Assembly (NCBI GenBank): GCA_013289855.1
Contig: JABCZD010000008.1
Coordinates: forward strand, 1 to 64,000
Length of the DNA stretch: 64,000 nt
Direction: 5' to 3'
Source of the DNA: Acidobacteriota bacterium
GTDB lineage: Bacteria > Acidobacteriota > Terriglobia > Acidiferrales > UBA7541
Below, in pieces: positions 44,779-53,682 of the stretch. Position 1 is the stretch's first letter; the number at the start of each line of letters is the position of its first letter. Position numbers and translations under genes: made by a program. Below the pieces are notes generated by a model. That model did not search any database. It was not told the DNA's origin and saw only the letters and a list, made by a program, of their open reading frames with translations.

Positions 44779-46401
44779 ATGAAACTCTTGCATTCCGTTT
44801 GCCGCCACGCCCTACCATTGCTTCTCGCTACACTGATTTGCACGGCGTCCACACAGGCGCAAAGCAAGCCCACCGCAAAACCCGCTGCAGCGCCCAAGGA
44901 AACCGCCGCCGAGCAACGCGCCGATGCCGGCCTCGATGTAGCGAGGTCCAGCCCGCTGGCCCTCTACGCGTGGCTCGTAAAGATGCCCAAGGGCGCCGAT
45001 TTGCACATCCACCTTTCTGGCGCGATCTACGCCGAGACTTTTATCCAAGATGCCATCGAAGATCATCTTTGCGTAAACGTCAGCACCCTGGCTTTCGCAA
45101 AACCGGAATCCGCTTCCACGGTCACCGGCGAGCCCACTTGCAAAGAAAATGACGTGCCCGCCGCGCAAGCCGACAAGGATCAATTTCTCTACGACGCGCT
45201 CGTGGATGCCTTTTCCATGCGTGGTTTTGTGCCCACCACCGGCACCACTGCCCACGATCATTTCTTCGACACTTTTGACAAATTTCACGGCACCGACAAG
45301 CGACACCTCGGCGAGTGGCTGGACGAAGTCGCCACGCGCGCGGCGGCGCAAAACGAGCAATACCTGGAATTGATGCACACGCCAGCCTTCACGTACGCTA
45401 GGGCTGCAGCCGCCGCCGTACCTTGGCAAGCAGACGGGCAGAAAAACGGGCAAGAAGATTTCGCACAACTCCGCGATCAACTTTTGGCCCACGGCCTGCG
45501 CGACGATATCGCCACCACCCGCGCCGAACTTGACGCCGCGGAAGCACTACGCAACCAGCGCGAACACTGCAACCAGTCCGACGCCACCCCAGCCTGTCGT
45601 GTGCAGCTGCGCTACCTCTATCAGGTGCTGCGCGGGCTACCCAAAGAAATCGTCTTCGCGCAAGCGGTGCTGGCCTTTGAAACTGCCAGCGTCGATCCCC
45701 GCTTCGTGGGACTAAATTTCGTGATGCCGGAAGACAGCTACACCGCCATGACGGACTACAACCTGCACATGCACATGCTCGACGTGCTGCACACGCTGTA
45801 TCCCAAAATAAATATTTCACTGCACGCCGGCGAACTCGCGCCCGGCCTGGTCCCCTACGAAGGTCTCTGCTGCCACGTGCGCCTGGCCGTGGAACAAGGT
45901 CACGCGCAACGCATCGGCCACGGCGCGGATATCATGTACGAAACGCGTCCGCACGAAATCTTGAAAGAAATGGCGGCCAAACACGTAATGGTGGAAATTA
46001 ATCTCACCAGCAATGACATAATCCTGGGAATCGCCGGCGACGATCATCCATTGCCCATCTACCACGAATTTCATGTCCCCGTAGCGCTCTCCACGGACGA
46101 CGAAGGCGTCAGCCGCATCGATCTGACTCACGAATTTGTCCGCGCGGTGGACACCTACAACCTCCACTATTCGGACCTTAAGGAATTGGTGCGCACCAGC
46201 CTGGAACACGATTTCTTACCGGGCGAAAGTCTCTGGCGCGAACCCGATGATTTTGCCGCCACGGTCACACCGTGCGCCCACGATGCGCTGGGTACCGACG
46301 CCCCAACAAAACTCTGCGCCACTTTTCTGCAAGCCAGCGAAAAAGCCACGCAACAATGGGAATTAGAGCGCCGCTTCCATGACTTCGAATCGCAATTCTG
46401 A
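44779..46401 (+). CDS. Secreted adenosine deaminase family protein
   Basis: This 540-residue protein starts at ATG 44779 with a signal peptide (about 1-28, TLICTASTQAQ). Zinc-dependent ADA motifs are intact: DLHIHLSGAI near 74 (two His ligands), HAGEL near 354 (catalytic Glu), GHGADI near 380, and STDDEGVS near 440 (Asp zinc ligand). The length exceeds typical bacterial ADA (about 340) and fits the ADGF/extracellular type with extra N- and C-terminal helices. It deaminates adenosine to inosine outside the inner membrane. Divergent from the NUP-family gene and near the AzgA-like permease, it forms a purine-scavenging module. Confidence 0.92.
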   Translation: MKLLHSVCRHALPLLLATLICTASTQAQSKPTAKPAAAPKETAAEQRADAGLDVARSSPLALYAWLVKMPKGADLHIHLSGAIYAETFIQDAIEDHLCVNVSTLAFAKPESASTVTGEPTCKENDVPAAQADKDQFLYDALVDAFSMRGFVPTTGTTAHDHFFDTFDKFHGTDKRHLGEWLDEVATRAAAQNEQYLELMHTPAFTYARAAAAAVPWQADGQKNGQEDFAQLRDQLLAHGLRDDIATTRAELDAAEALRNQREHCNQSDATPACRVQLRYLYQVLRGLPKEIVFAQAVLAFETASVDPRFVGLNFVMPEDSYTAMTDYNLHMHMLDVLHTLYPKINISLHAGELAPGLVPYEGLCCHVRLAVEQGHAQRIGHGADIMYETRPHEILKEMAAKHVMVEINLTSNDIILGIAGDDHPLPIYHEFHVPVALSTDDEGVSRIDLTHEFVRAVDTYNLHYSDLKELVRTSLEHDFLPGESLWREPDDFAATVTPCAHDALGTDAPTKLCATFLQASEKATQQWELERRFHDFESQF

Positions 46402-46420
46402 TTACGCGGTCGGCAGATGC

Positions 46421-46723
46421 TTACCGTGACCTTGTCCGTCGCGAACCCACAATTGCAAATTTCACGCCAAGCGCCCGCAACACCGAATTGATTGTTTCAA
46501 AGCGCGGATGTGCGCCCGCGCTCAGAGCTTTGTAGAGGCTCTCCCGGCCGAGTCCAGCCTCTTTGGCGATCTGCGCCATGCCTCGAGCTTTCGCCACATC
46601 GCCGAGTGCGGCAACGAATACATCAGGGTTCGGATCTTCGGCCGCCGCCGAAAGATACTCCGCGATGACCGCGTCGTTATCCAAATACGCCGCTGCATCG
46701 AAGGCTTTGTATGTTGTCTTCAT
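46421..46723 (-). CDS. HigA-type antitoxin (addiction-module antidote)
   Basis: This is a 100-residue helix-turn-helix antidote of the HI1420 family. It starts at ATG 46723 (a longer frame continues upstream but is not protein-like). Features are TTYKAFDAAAYLDNDAVIAEYL at the N-terminus, the DNA-binding GMAQIAKEAGLGRESLYKALS near 53, and HPRFETINSVLRALGVKF near 76. It neutralises a cognate RelE/HigB-type toxin. The toxin frame upstream ends with a TGA overlapping this ATG (ATGA), but contains an internal stop. The antidote thus persists while its toxin seems broken. Confidence 0.92.
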   Translation of the reverse strand: MKTTYKAFDAAAYLDNDAVIAEYLSAAAEDPNPDVFVAALGDVAKARGMAQIAKEAGLGRESLYKALSAGAHPRFETINSVLRALGVKFAIVGSRRTRSR

Positions 46724-47061
46724 TGTGCTGCTCCCTTGAATTCCCGCGCCATCCTTTTCGCTCTGGCAATGTCTTTCGTTTGCGACGCTTTCACGCCGCC
46801 CGCCAGCAAAACTTAAACGGTCGTTCCCGCTCGCATGTAGTAGACGCGATACCCTGCTCCGACATGAATTCGCATTTCGGAAAGACCTTCGCCAACGGGT
46901 TCGCAATCGCCAAAGTTTCCCAATGTCGCACTGCGCAACCGCGCCAGGATTCTGGCTTTCGCTTTTTGGTCGGCCAGTTTGGACAGCCAACCGTCAAAAT
47001 CGGATGACCGAAGAAGCGTATTCAACCCTGCGATTGTATCTGATTGGATACAGTTCCGCAC
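46720..47061 (-). pseudogene. HigB/RelE-type toxin gene interrupted by an in-frame stop
   Basis: This is the HI1419-family toxin upstream of the antidote. From the likely start region (GTG 47061; TTG 47025 also possible) the frame reads WLSKLADQKAKARILARL, GNFGDCEPVGEGLSEMRI and GAGYRVYYMRAGTTV, then TAA at 46813-46815. The same frame then continues with VLLAGGVKASQTKDIARAK and ends in TGA overlapping the antitoxin ATG. The lost end corresponds to the conserved LLxGGDKxxQxxDIxxA tail. It is a nonsense mutation, a sequence error or a readthrough case; as read, the toxin is probably inactive. Confidence 0.8.
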
Positions 47062-47138
47062 GTCGAATTGAAGCTCCTCGCTGCGAGCGATAGAATGCGA
47101 AGTTCGTATCGGTGGTATAAGGGACCAGAGGGATTGCA

Positions 47139-48668
47139 ATGGCAGAAAGCACGGTTCTAACCGAGAGCGCGCCCCGGTTTGCTGGTGCTGCGCCCGTCAT
47201 CGAACATTTCGACGTATTGATCGTGGGTGCGGGACTCTCCGGAATCGGCGCGGCCTATCACCTGCAGCAGGAATGTCCGTCAAAGAGCTACGCGATACTT
47301 GAAGGCCGCAGCACTAGCGGAGGAACCTGGGACCTGTTTCGCTACCCGGGCATACGCTCAGATTCCGACATGTTTACGCTCGGCTACCGCTTTCGTCCTT
47401 GGCGAGAGGCCAAGGCCATCGCCGACGGCCCTTCCATCCTGAACTACATTCGCGATACCGCCAGCGAAAGCGGCATCGATCTCAAGATTCGCTACGACCA
47501 TAAGGTCACGCTAGCATCGTGGTCCACCGCAGACGCGAGATGGACCGTTGACGTCGAGCTTCCAGAAGGAAAAACCGTACAATACACCGCCAACTTTCTC
47601 TTCATGTGCACCGGCTATTACGACTTCGAAGAAGGCTACATGCCGGGCTGGCCGGGCATGGACCTCTTTCAGGGCCGCATCGTGCACCCGCAACATTGGC
47701 CCGAGGATCTGGACTATCAAGGTAAGCGCGTCGTGGTGATTGGCAGCGGCGCGACCGCGGTAACTTTGGTTCCCGCGCTGGCCGAAACGGCCGCTCACGT
47801 CACCATGCTGCAACGCTCGCCCAGCTACGTCGTGGCTCGCCCGTCCCGCGACTTCATTGCCGACTTTCTGCGCAAACACCTCCCCGCGCGGCTCGCTTAC
47901 AGTCTGGTGCGGTGGAAGAACGTGCTTATCGGCATGTACTTCTACAACCTGGCGCGGCGCAAGCCTGACGCAACAAAACAGGGCATCATGCAACTCGCGC
48001 AGAAAGAGCTTGGTCCGGATTACCCTGTCGCCAAGCATTTTTCGCCCAATTACAATCCGTGGGACCAGCGCCTCTGCCTCGTGCCCGACGCGGACCTCTT
48101 CGCCTCCATCCGCTCCGGTAAATCCTCGGTGGTTACCGACCAGATCGAAACTTTTACTCCCACAGGTTTACGCTTGAAGTCCGGCGAAGAATTGCCGGCG
48201 GACATGATCATCACTGCCACCGGCCTAAAGGTGGTCCTTTTTGGCGGCATGCAGGTAGTAGTCGACGGCGCTCCCGCCAGCGCCACGCGAACGCTCACCT
48301 ACAAAGGCATGATGTACAGCGATATTCCGAATCTGGCCTCGTCGTTCGGATATACCAACGCGTCCTGGACTCTAAAATCCGATCTAACCGCCGAGTATGT
48401 CTGCCGCCTGCTGAATCATATGGACGCCGGCGGTTACGCCTACTGCACGCCGCGCAGACGAGATCCTTCCATCACCGAGGAGCCTGCGATCAAGTTCAGC
48501 TCCGGCTATATCCAGCGCGCCAGCAACGTCCTCCCGAAACAAGGCTCCAAGAAACCGTGGAGGCTCAACCAGAATTACGCCTTGGACATGCTGGCGCTCC
48601 GCTTCGCCACCGTGGACGACGGCACCATGGAGTTCGCGCGCCTCAAAAACGGGGCACATAAATCTTGA
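47139..48668 (+). CDS. Flavin-containing (Baeyer-Villiger-type) monooxygenase
   Basis: This 509-residue FAD/NADPH monooxygenase has the first Rossmann motif VLIVGAGLSGIGAAYHL near 26. The BVMO signature FQGRIVHPQHWPEDL lies near 180 (F-x-G-x-x-x-H-x-x-x-W-P), and the second dinucleotide motif VVVIGSGATAVTLVPAL near 198. It inserts oxygen into ketones or oxidises N/S atoms; the substrate is unknown. It starts at ATG 47139 after GAGGG. It precedes an SDR gene by 16 bases, and SDR and hydrolase genes overlap, so a three-gene operon is likely. Similar gene sets occur in Mycobacterium mymA-type operons. Confidence 0.94.
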   Translation: MAESTVLTESAPRFAGAAPVIEHFDVLIVGAGLSGIGAAYHLQQECPSKSYAILEGRSTSGGTWDLFRYPGIRSDSDMFTLGYRFRPWREAKAIADGPSILNYIRDTASESGIDLKIRYDHKVTLASWSTADARWTVDVELPEGKTVQYTANFLFMCTGYYDFEEGYMPGWPGMDLFQGRIVHPQHWPEDLDYQGKRVVVIGSGATAVTLVPALAETAAHVTMLQRSPSYVVARPSRDFIADFLRKHLPARLAYSLVRWKNVLIGMYFYNLARRKPDATKQGIMQLAQKELGPDYPVAKHFSPNYNPWDQRLCLVPDADLFASIRSGKSSVVTDQIETFTPTGLRLKSGEELPADMIITATGLKVVLFGGMQVVVDGAPASATRTLTYKGMMYSDIPNLASSFGYTNASWTLKSDLTAEYVCRLLNHMDAGGYAYCTPRRRDPSITEEPAIKFSSGYIQRASNVLPKQGSKKPWRLNQNYALDMLALRFATVDDGTMEFARLKNGAHKS

Positions 48669-48684
48669 GCCGCTGCGAGGCGCT

Positions 48685-49509
48685 ATGCCCGGCACGATGA
48701 ATCTTCGTAATCGCACCGCTGTGATCACCGGGGCTGCCGGCGGCATCGGCAGGGGCGTCGCCATTTCGCTTTCGCGCCGCGGCTGCCATCTGGCCCTTGC
48801 GGACGTCAACGAAGCCGAACTCGCGCGCACCGCGGAAATGGTCGCAGCTCCGGGCTTGCGCGTTAGTCTGCATCGCCTCGATGTGGCCGATCGTGCCGCC
48901 GTGGCCATCTTGCCGGCCCAAGTGCTGGCGCAACATCCTGGTGTCGACGTCCTCGTCAATAATGCCGGTGTGGCCATTGGCGGCACGTTCGATCAAGTCA
49001 GCGAAGTGGACTTCGAGTGGCTCTTCGAGATTAATTTTTGGGGCGTGGTGCGCATGACGCGCGCTTTCATGCCCGCGTTGAAAGCCAGCGACGACGCCCG
49101 CCTCGTAAATTTATCCAGCGTTTACGGCATCATCTCGCCCCCTGGACAGACCGCCTATTCCGCCAGCAAGTTCGCCGTCCGTGGTTTTTCTAATGCTCTT
49201 CGTCACGAACTGGCCAGCTCCAAAGTCGGCGTGACCGTCGTGCATCCCGGCGGCATCGCCACCTCGATTGCCAAAAACGCTCGCGTCCCGAAAGGTGTTT
49301 CCGCGGAAGAGATGGAGCGCCACCTGAAGACTGCCGCAAAGCTGATGACCCTGCCTCCGGATACTGCGGGAGAAATTATTGTTGTGGGCATCGAGCACAG
49401 AAAAGCGCGCGTTCTCGTCGGCTCTGACGCCAAGATGATCGCGCTCATCGAGCGCTTCTTCCCGATCTCGTACATGAAGCACATCGAAAAATTGAAGCCG
49501 CGCGAATGA
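48685..49509 (+). CDS. Short-chain dehydrogenase/reductase
   Basis: This is a 274-residue classical SDR. The NAD(P) motif TGAAGGIGRGVAIS lies near 13, NNAGVAIGG near 92, and the catalytic Ser is in LSSVYGIISP with Tyr/Lys in YSASKFAVRGF near 158. The substrate could be a steroid, terpenoid or lipid alcohol. It starts at ATG 48685, with GAGG upstream. Its stop overlaps the hydrolase start (ATGA). Its place behind a Baeyer-Villiger-type monooxygenase suggests it makes the ketone substrate of that enzyme, which is an inference. Confidence 0.93.
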   Translation: MPGTMNLRNRTAVITGAAGGIGRGVAISLSRRGCHLALADVNEAELARTAEMVAAPGLRVSLHRLDVADRAAVAILPAQVLAQHPGVDVLVNNAGVAIGGTFDQVSEVDFEWLFEINFWGVVRMTRAFMPALKASDDARLVNLSSVYGIISPPGQTAYSASKFAVRGFSNALRHELASSKVGVTVVHPGGIATSIAKNARVPKGVSAEEMERHLKTAAKLMTLPPDTAGEIIVVGIEHRKARVLVGSDAKMIALIERFFPISYMKHIEKLKPRE

Positions 49510-50459
49510 TGACCTTCCTGCTTGCAGCAGCCATTGTCATAATTTTAATTGTCGCCGGCCTGATGATTTTCGCCGCCGTCACCGCGCGTCGCGTCGAACT
49601 CGCGCTGCCGCCCCGCGGCCGCTTCCTTGATGTTCCCGGCGCGCGCATCCACTATTTAGATCAGGGCTCCGGCCCCGCGATCGTTCTCGTGCACGGCCTC
49701 GGCGGCCAGATGGGCAACTTCACGCACTCTCTAGTGGAACGCCTCACCGGCAATTTCCGCGTGATTGTCATTGATAGGCCTGGCTCCGGCTATTCCACCC
49801 GCGCGCGCGACGAATTTGCGCGGATCAGCTTCCAGGCCGAGATGGTGGCTCAGTTCATTCGCGGTTTGGGGCTCGATCGTCCCTTATTGGTTGGACACTC
49901 GCTGGGCGGCGCGATTTCCCTGGCTGTGGCTCTTAATCACCCGGAGTGCATCAGCGGACTCGCGCTGATTGCACCGTTAACACACATGCCGGACGCGGTG
50001 GCCGAGCCCTTCAGGGGACTGGAGATCAACTCGAGTGTGCTCCGCCGCGCCGTAGCCTGGACCCTGGCAACTCCCATCTCGATTCGCCGGGGCAAGTCCG
50101 TGCTGGACGCCATCTTCAGTCCCGAAATCGCACCGCTCGATTTTCCCACCAAAGCGGGCGGACTCCTGGGCCTGCGCCCTCGCAGCTTTTATAACACCTC
50201 AACGGATATGGTGTCCGTCGTCACGGATCTGCCCGCGATGGCAGGGCGTTATGCCTCGCTAAAAGTTCCCGTGAGTGTTTTGTACGGGACCAGCGACGCG
50301 GTTCTCGACCACCAATTTCACGGCGTAGCGATGAAAGCTAAAGTGCCCGGTTTGTATCTAGAGCTCGTCGCGGGCGGCCACATGCTCCCGGTCACAGCGC
50401 CGGACGTGACCGCGAACTTCATAAAGAACGCGGCGCAACACCAGACCAATCTCGCCTAG
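49506..50459 (+). CDS. Alpha/beta hydrolase
   Basis: This 317-residue hydrolase has an N-terminal membrane-anchor-like segment (about 3-25, FLLAAAIVIILIVAGLMIFA). The alpha/beta fold shows LVHGLGGQMGNF (oxyanion HG) near 60, nucleophile elbow GHSLGGAISLAV near 130, the acid in GTSDAVLD near 265 and the histidine in AGGHMLPVTAPD near 293. The triad is intact. It overlaps the SDR gene by four bases. In a monooxygenase-SDR-hydrolase set it could hydrolyse the ester or lactone produced by a Baeyer-Villiger oxidation; the real substrate is not known. Confidence 0.93.
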   Translation: MMTFLLAAAIVIILIVAGLMIFAAVTARRVELALPPRGRFLDVPGARIHYLDQGSGPAIVLVHGLGGQMGNFTHSLVERLTGNFRVIVIDRPGSGYSTRARDEFARISFQAEMVAQFIRGLGLDRPLLVGHSLGGAISLAVALNHPECISGLALIAPLTHMPDAVAEPFRGLEINSSVLRRAVAWTLATPISIRRGKSVLDAIFSPEIAPLDFPTKAGGLLGLRPRSFYNTSTDMVSVVTDLPAMAGRYASLKVPVSVLYGTSDAVLDHQFHGVAMKAKVPGLYLELVAGGHMLPVTAPDVTANFIKNAAQHQTNLA

Positions 50460-50506
50460 TCTTCTCTAAGAAAGATCTCGTGGAAGAGGGCGCAAACCGC
50501 TCGTCG

Positions 50507-52978
50507 CTATTCTAGGCGCAGCGCCACCAGCGGGCTGACGCGCGTCGCGCGGTACGCCGGCACCCAGCAAGCAAACAACGCCACGATCACCAGCAGCAGC
50601 GCCACGCCAGCATACGTCAGCGGATCACTGGGACTAACACCATAAAATTGACCGGCCAGCACCCGCGTTCCCGCAAACGCCGCTGCCAATCCCACCACAA
50701 TCCCGATGGCCACCTTCCAGAATCCCTGGCGCAACACCATCGTCAGAATGTGGCGCGGCGTCGCCCCGACGGCCATGCGAATGCCAATCTCCTGCGTGCG
50801 TTGCGCCGCAGTATAAGACGCCACGCTGTAAACTCCCACCACCGCCAGGATCAGCCCCAGAATTCCCATCACACCCGTCAACTGCGCGCCGAGACGGAAC
50901 AGCAAAAAGCCATTCACGCCCTGCAACGCCTCGTTCATGCTTTCTAGTTGCGAAATTGGAAGCGTCGGCGCCAGCGCGCGCACTTGCTCTTGCACCTGCA
51001 TCTTGAGCTGCTCCGGAGGCACGGAAGCGCGCACGTGAAATGTTCGCATCGACTGGTATGACTGGTTGAGCGGCCGGTAGAAATAAGGTTGTGGATCCTC
51101 AATCACGCCCTGGTATCTTCCGTCCTGCACAACACCAACTACCTCGAGAAATGGCCCCGCCGCACCATTGCTGCTAAATCGTCTGCCGAGGGGATCCTGC
51201 TCGGACCAAAACTTTTTCGCCATGGTCTGATTAATAATCGCCACCTGCGGTGCTTTGTCGTCATCCGCGTCCGTAAACACGCGTCCGCGTTGCAATGGAA
51301 TGCGCAACGCCTCGAAATATGCCGGACTCACAATGTTGAATCCCACCGCGGGAGGCAGTTGCCCAACCTCGAGATGCTGACCTTCGATCGTCACGGCACC
51401 AGACGCGCTCACCACGCCCATGGGAACGCTGAAGGCCTGGCCCACCGAGACCACTCCCGGCAAATTGCGCACCCGCGACTCCAGTTCGCGATAAAACGTA
51501 CGCCCTTGCGTCTCTCCGTAAGCGGCTTGATGGACGTCCAATGAAAAATCCAGCACACCGTCGGGATTGAACCCCAAGTAAACGTTTTCCGTTTTCTGCA
51601 AGCTGCGAATAAACAGGCCCGCCACAATCAGCAATACCAGCGAACCCGCCACCTGCGCGATCACCAGCGTGCCGCGCACGAACTGCCGCCGCCGGCCGTC
51701 TGACGAACCGCGTCCTCCTTCGTGCAACACCGCGCTAACATCTCGCCGTGCCACGCGCAGTGCGGGAAACACGCCCACGATCACGCCAGTAAGCGCCGCC
51801 ATCGCCAGCGCGAATAGATACACGTGGGCATCCGGCAAGAGATCGATTTGAATCGGCAAATCTGTGCCGAACGAAACGGAGCTGAGGAATTGCGTGGCCC
51901 ACACCGTGAGCAGTAGGCCTAATCCCGCACCCAGTCCAGCAAGCAGCAGACTCTCCGTAAGAAATTGTCGTACCAGCCGCGCTGTTCCCGCGCCCAGCGC
52001 GGAGCGGATGGCCATTTCGCGTTGTCTCGAGGTGGCGCGCGCCAGCAAAACGTTGGTCACGTTGAAGCACGCCACCAGCAGCACCAATCCGGCGAGGGTC
52101 ATGAACGCTACGGATAGTGCCGTCAATGTGTTGTCCGGGTCGGGATCGGGCCGCACGCGATTCTCAGGAAAAACCCGCACGGAAATGGCTTTGTCCGTAT
52201 CAGGGTGTTGCGCGGCAATGCGTTGCGCCACCACGTTTAGCGCAGCCTCGGCCTGCGTCAAACCGCTTACCGGCAGGAGCCGCCCCATCAGCGTCAACCT
52301 GCGGTCGTCTCGATGCGTATAGTTATCGTGCACCGCTATATCGCCCACTTCGGTGATATCGGCGCTAAACGGTACGTACACATCGGAATTGACGATGTAG
52401 TACGTGCCGTGAAACTCTTTCGGCGTCACTCCGACGATGGTCATCGGATGTCCGCTCAGCTCCACGTGCTTCCCCAGTACGTTTTTGTCGCCGGCAAAGC
52501 GCTTCTGCCAGTACGCGTAGCCCAGGACAATCACCGGATCGCTGCCCGGAGTTTGTCCCTCCGTCGGTAAGATCAGCCGGCCGAGCGCCGGTTGAACTCC
52601 CAGCATGGAAAAGTAGTTGCCCGTCACGCGCGTCACCAGCGCGTGATCTCCCACCTTGTCACTGATTAACCCGGAGAGGGTGATTTGATAGCCCGCGATA
52701 TCCTTGAGCGACGCGCTGGTCTGCTCGCGAAAATCCACAAAATCCAGATACGAAAATCTTTGCAACGCGGCGTCGCCACCCTGCTTCAAGCTCAGCACCA
52801 CCAGTTGCTCCGGATGGCCCACCGGCAGCGGCCGCAGCAAAAACCCATTGATCACGCTGAAAATAGTAGTGTTCACGGCGATGCCCAACGCCAGCGTCAC
52901 AATCGCCAGCACCGCGAACCACGGCGACTTAAGAAACGCTCGTAAAGCGTAGCGGAGATCCTGCAACAAGCTTCTCAT
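50507..52978 (-). CDS. Acidobacterial duplicated orphan permease (ADOP, FtsX/MacB-like)
   Basis: This is an 823-residue membrane protein with two MacB-type periplasmic domains and two FtsX-like permease modules. The first helix is near 20-45 (LRYALRAFLKSPWFAVLAIVTLALGIAVNTTIFSVING). The first FtsX module lies near 290-410, with RQREMAIRSALGAGTARLVRQ inside. The second lies near 690-815 and carries RTQEIGIRMAVGATPRHILTMVL and ARVSPLVALR-like endings. No ATPase domain is present. The ATG start is at 52978, with AGGTGG upstream. The family is strongly expanded in Acidobacteriota and its cargo is unknown. It is convergent with the hydrolase gene. Confidence 0.93.
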   Translation of the reverse strand: MRSLLQDLRYALRAFLKSPWFAVLAIVTLALGIAVNTTIFSVINGFLLRPLPVGHPEQLVVLSLKQGGDAALQRFSYLDFVDFREQTSASLKDIAGYQITLSGLISDKVGDHALVTRVTGNYFSMLGVQPALGRLILPTEGQTPGSDPVIVLGYAYWQKRFAGDKNVLGKHVELSGHPMTIVGVTPKEFHGTYYIVNSDVYVPFSADITEVGDIAVHDNYTHRDDRRLTLMGRLLPVSGLTQAEAALNVVAQRIAAQHPDTDKAISVRVFPENRVRPDPDPDNTLTALSVAFMTLAGLVLLVACFNVTNVLLARATSRQREMAIRSALGAGTARLVRQFLTESLLLAGLGAGLGLLLTVWATQFLSSVSFGTDLPIQIDLLPDAHVYLFALAMAALTGVIVGVFPALRVARRDVSAVLHEGGRGSSDGRRRQFVRGTLVIAQVAGSLVLLIVAGLFIRSLQKTENVYLGFNPDGVLDFSLDVHQAAYGETQGRTFYRELESRVRNLPGVVSVGQAFSVPMGVVSASGAVTIEGQHLEVGQLPPAVGFNIVSPAYFEALRIPLQRGRVFTDADDDKAPQVAIINQTMAKKFWSEQDPLGRRFSSNGAAGPFLEVVGVVQDGRYQGVIEDPQPYFYRPLNQSYQSMRTFHVRASVPPEQLKMQVQEQVRALAPTLPISQLESMNEALQGVNGFLLFRLGAQLTGVMGILGLILAVVGVYSVASYTAAQRTQEIGIRMAVGATPRHILTMVLRQGFWKVAIGIVVGLAAAFAGTRVLAGQFYGVSPSDPLTYAGVALLLVIVALFACWVPAYRATRVSPLVALRLE

Positions 52979-53682
52979 CAGCCACCTCGCAAGGATTTGT
53001 TCGGCTGTGATATTGCACAACCAAGGCCGCGCAGGCGTCAGCTATCCTATTGAAACGTAAGCCCTGTAGCTCTTGTTCTAGTAAGTCCATCGAAAAAAAC
53101 GTGCGGAAATGGGACGCCGCCGTAGCAAAACCGGACGCCTCCTCTCCGCCCAGGCCTAACTCCCGTGCCAGTGCTCATTTTCGCATCCCACGGATATACC
53201 TCCTGAACGACCGCCGCTGAAACTTCCGAGATCGTTTGCGATTCACGCCGAACCCTCCGGCGGGGTACGGCAAGATCAAACCGTGCAATAGCGACAATTT
53301 CAAAAATAATTTCCCGCGCGTCATCCACGCGAGAGTGCTCAGTCGTCGAGTCCAAAAAATCAAGTTCGCGCCTCACCCGCGCGCATCTGGGGATCTTCCC
53401 GCATTCCCGACCGCGCGGCCTGCCGCAGTTCACCATGCCCAGCCCGCACTCTAGGGCTGTCACTTTTGACAGTTTCAAACCTGGACTAAGCAAGCCACTA
53501 TCGCCCGTTCCAGATTCCTGAATGAATCGCGGGGCGCAATTGAAATGCAACGGTTGTTTATGATTCACTTCACGAGTTACGCGCAAGCGGGGGATCTGGG
53601 AGTTCCTGCGGATCAACCACAAAGTGGTGGCTGCACTCTCGAACAAATCGTTCGCCAATTTTTTGCAGCGTGAGGACAAGAA
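52979..53682. other. Intergenic region between ADOP and membrane-protein genes
   Basis: This divergent 700-base region has no supported gene. A 210-codon minus-strand frame shows no domain. The only site of note is an inverted repeat CTGTCA (53457-53462), loop CTTT, TGACAG (53467-53472). Confidence 0.5.
53457..53472. promoter_or_regulatory. Inverted repeat, possible operator
   Basis: Six-base perfect arms CTGTCA and TGACAG flank CTTT. The right arm contains TTGACA-like bases, but no good -10 is at the right distance. It could bind a dimeric regulator of either neighbour. Confidence 0.25.

Noticed and set aside
46724-46990. N-terminal extension of the antitoxin frame
   Set aside because: The extension overlaps the toxin gene in another frame and does not look like the family; the internal ATG at 46723 fits.
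53047-53679. 210-codon minus-strand frame in the ADOP upstream region
   Set aside because: No domain, low-complexity and no ribosome site; treated as non-coding.
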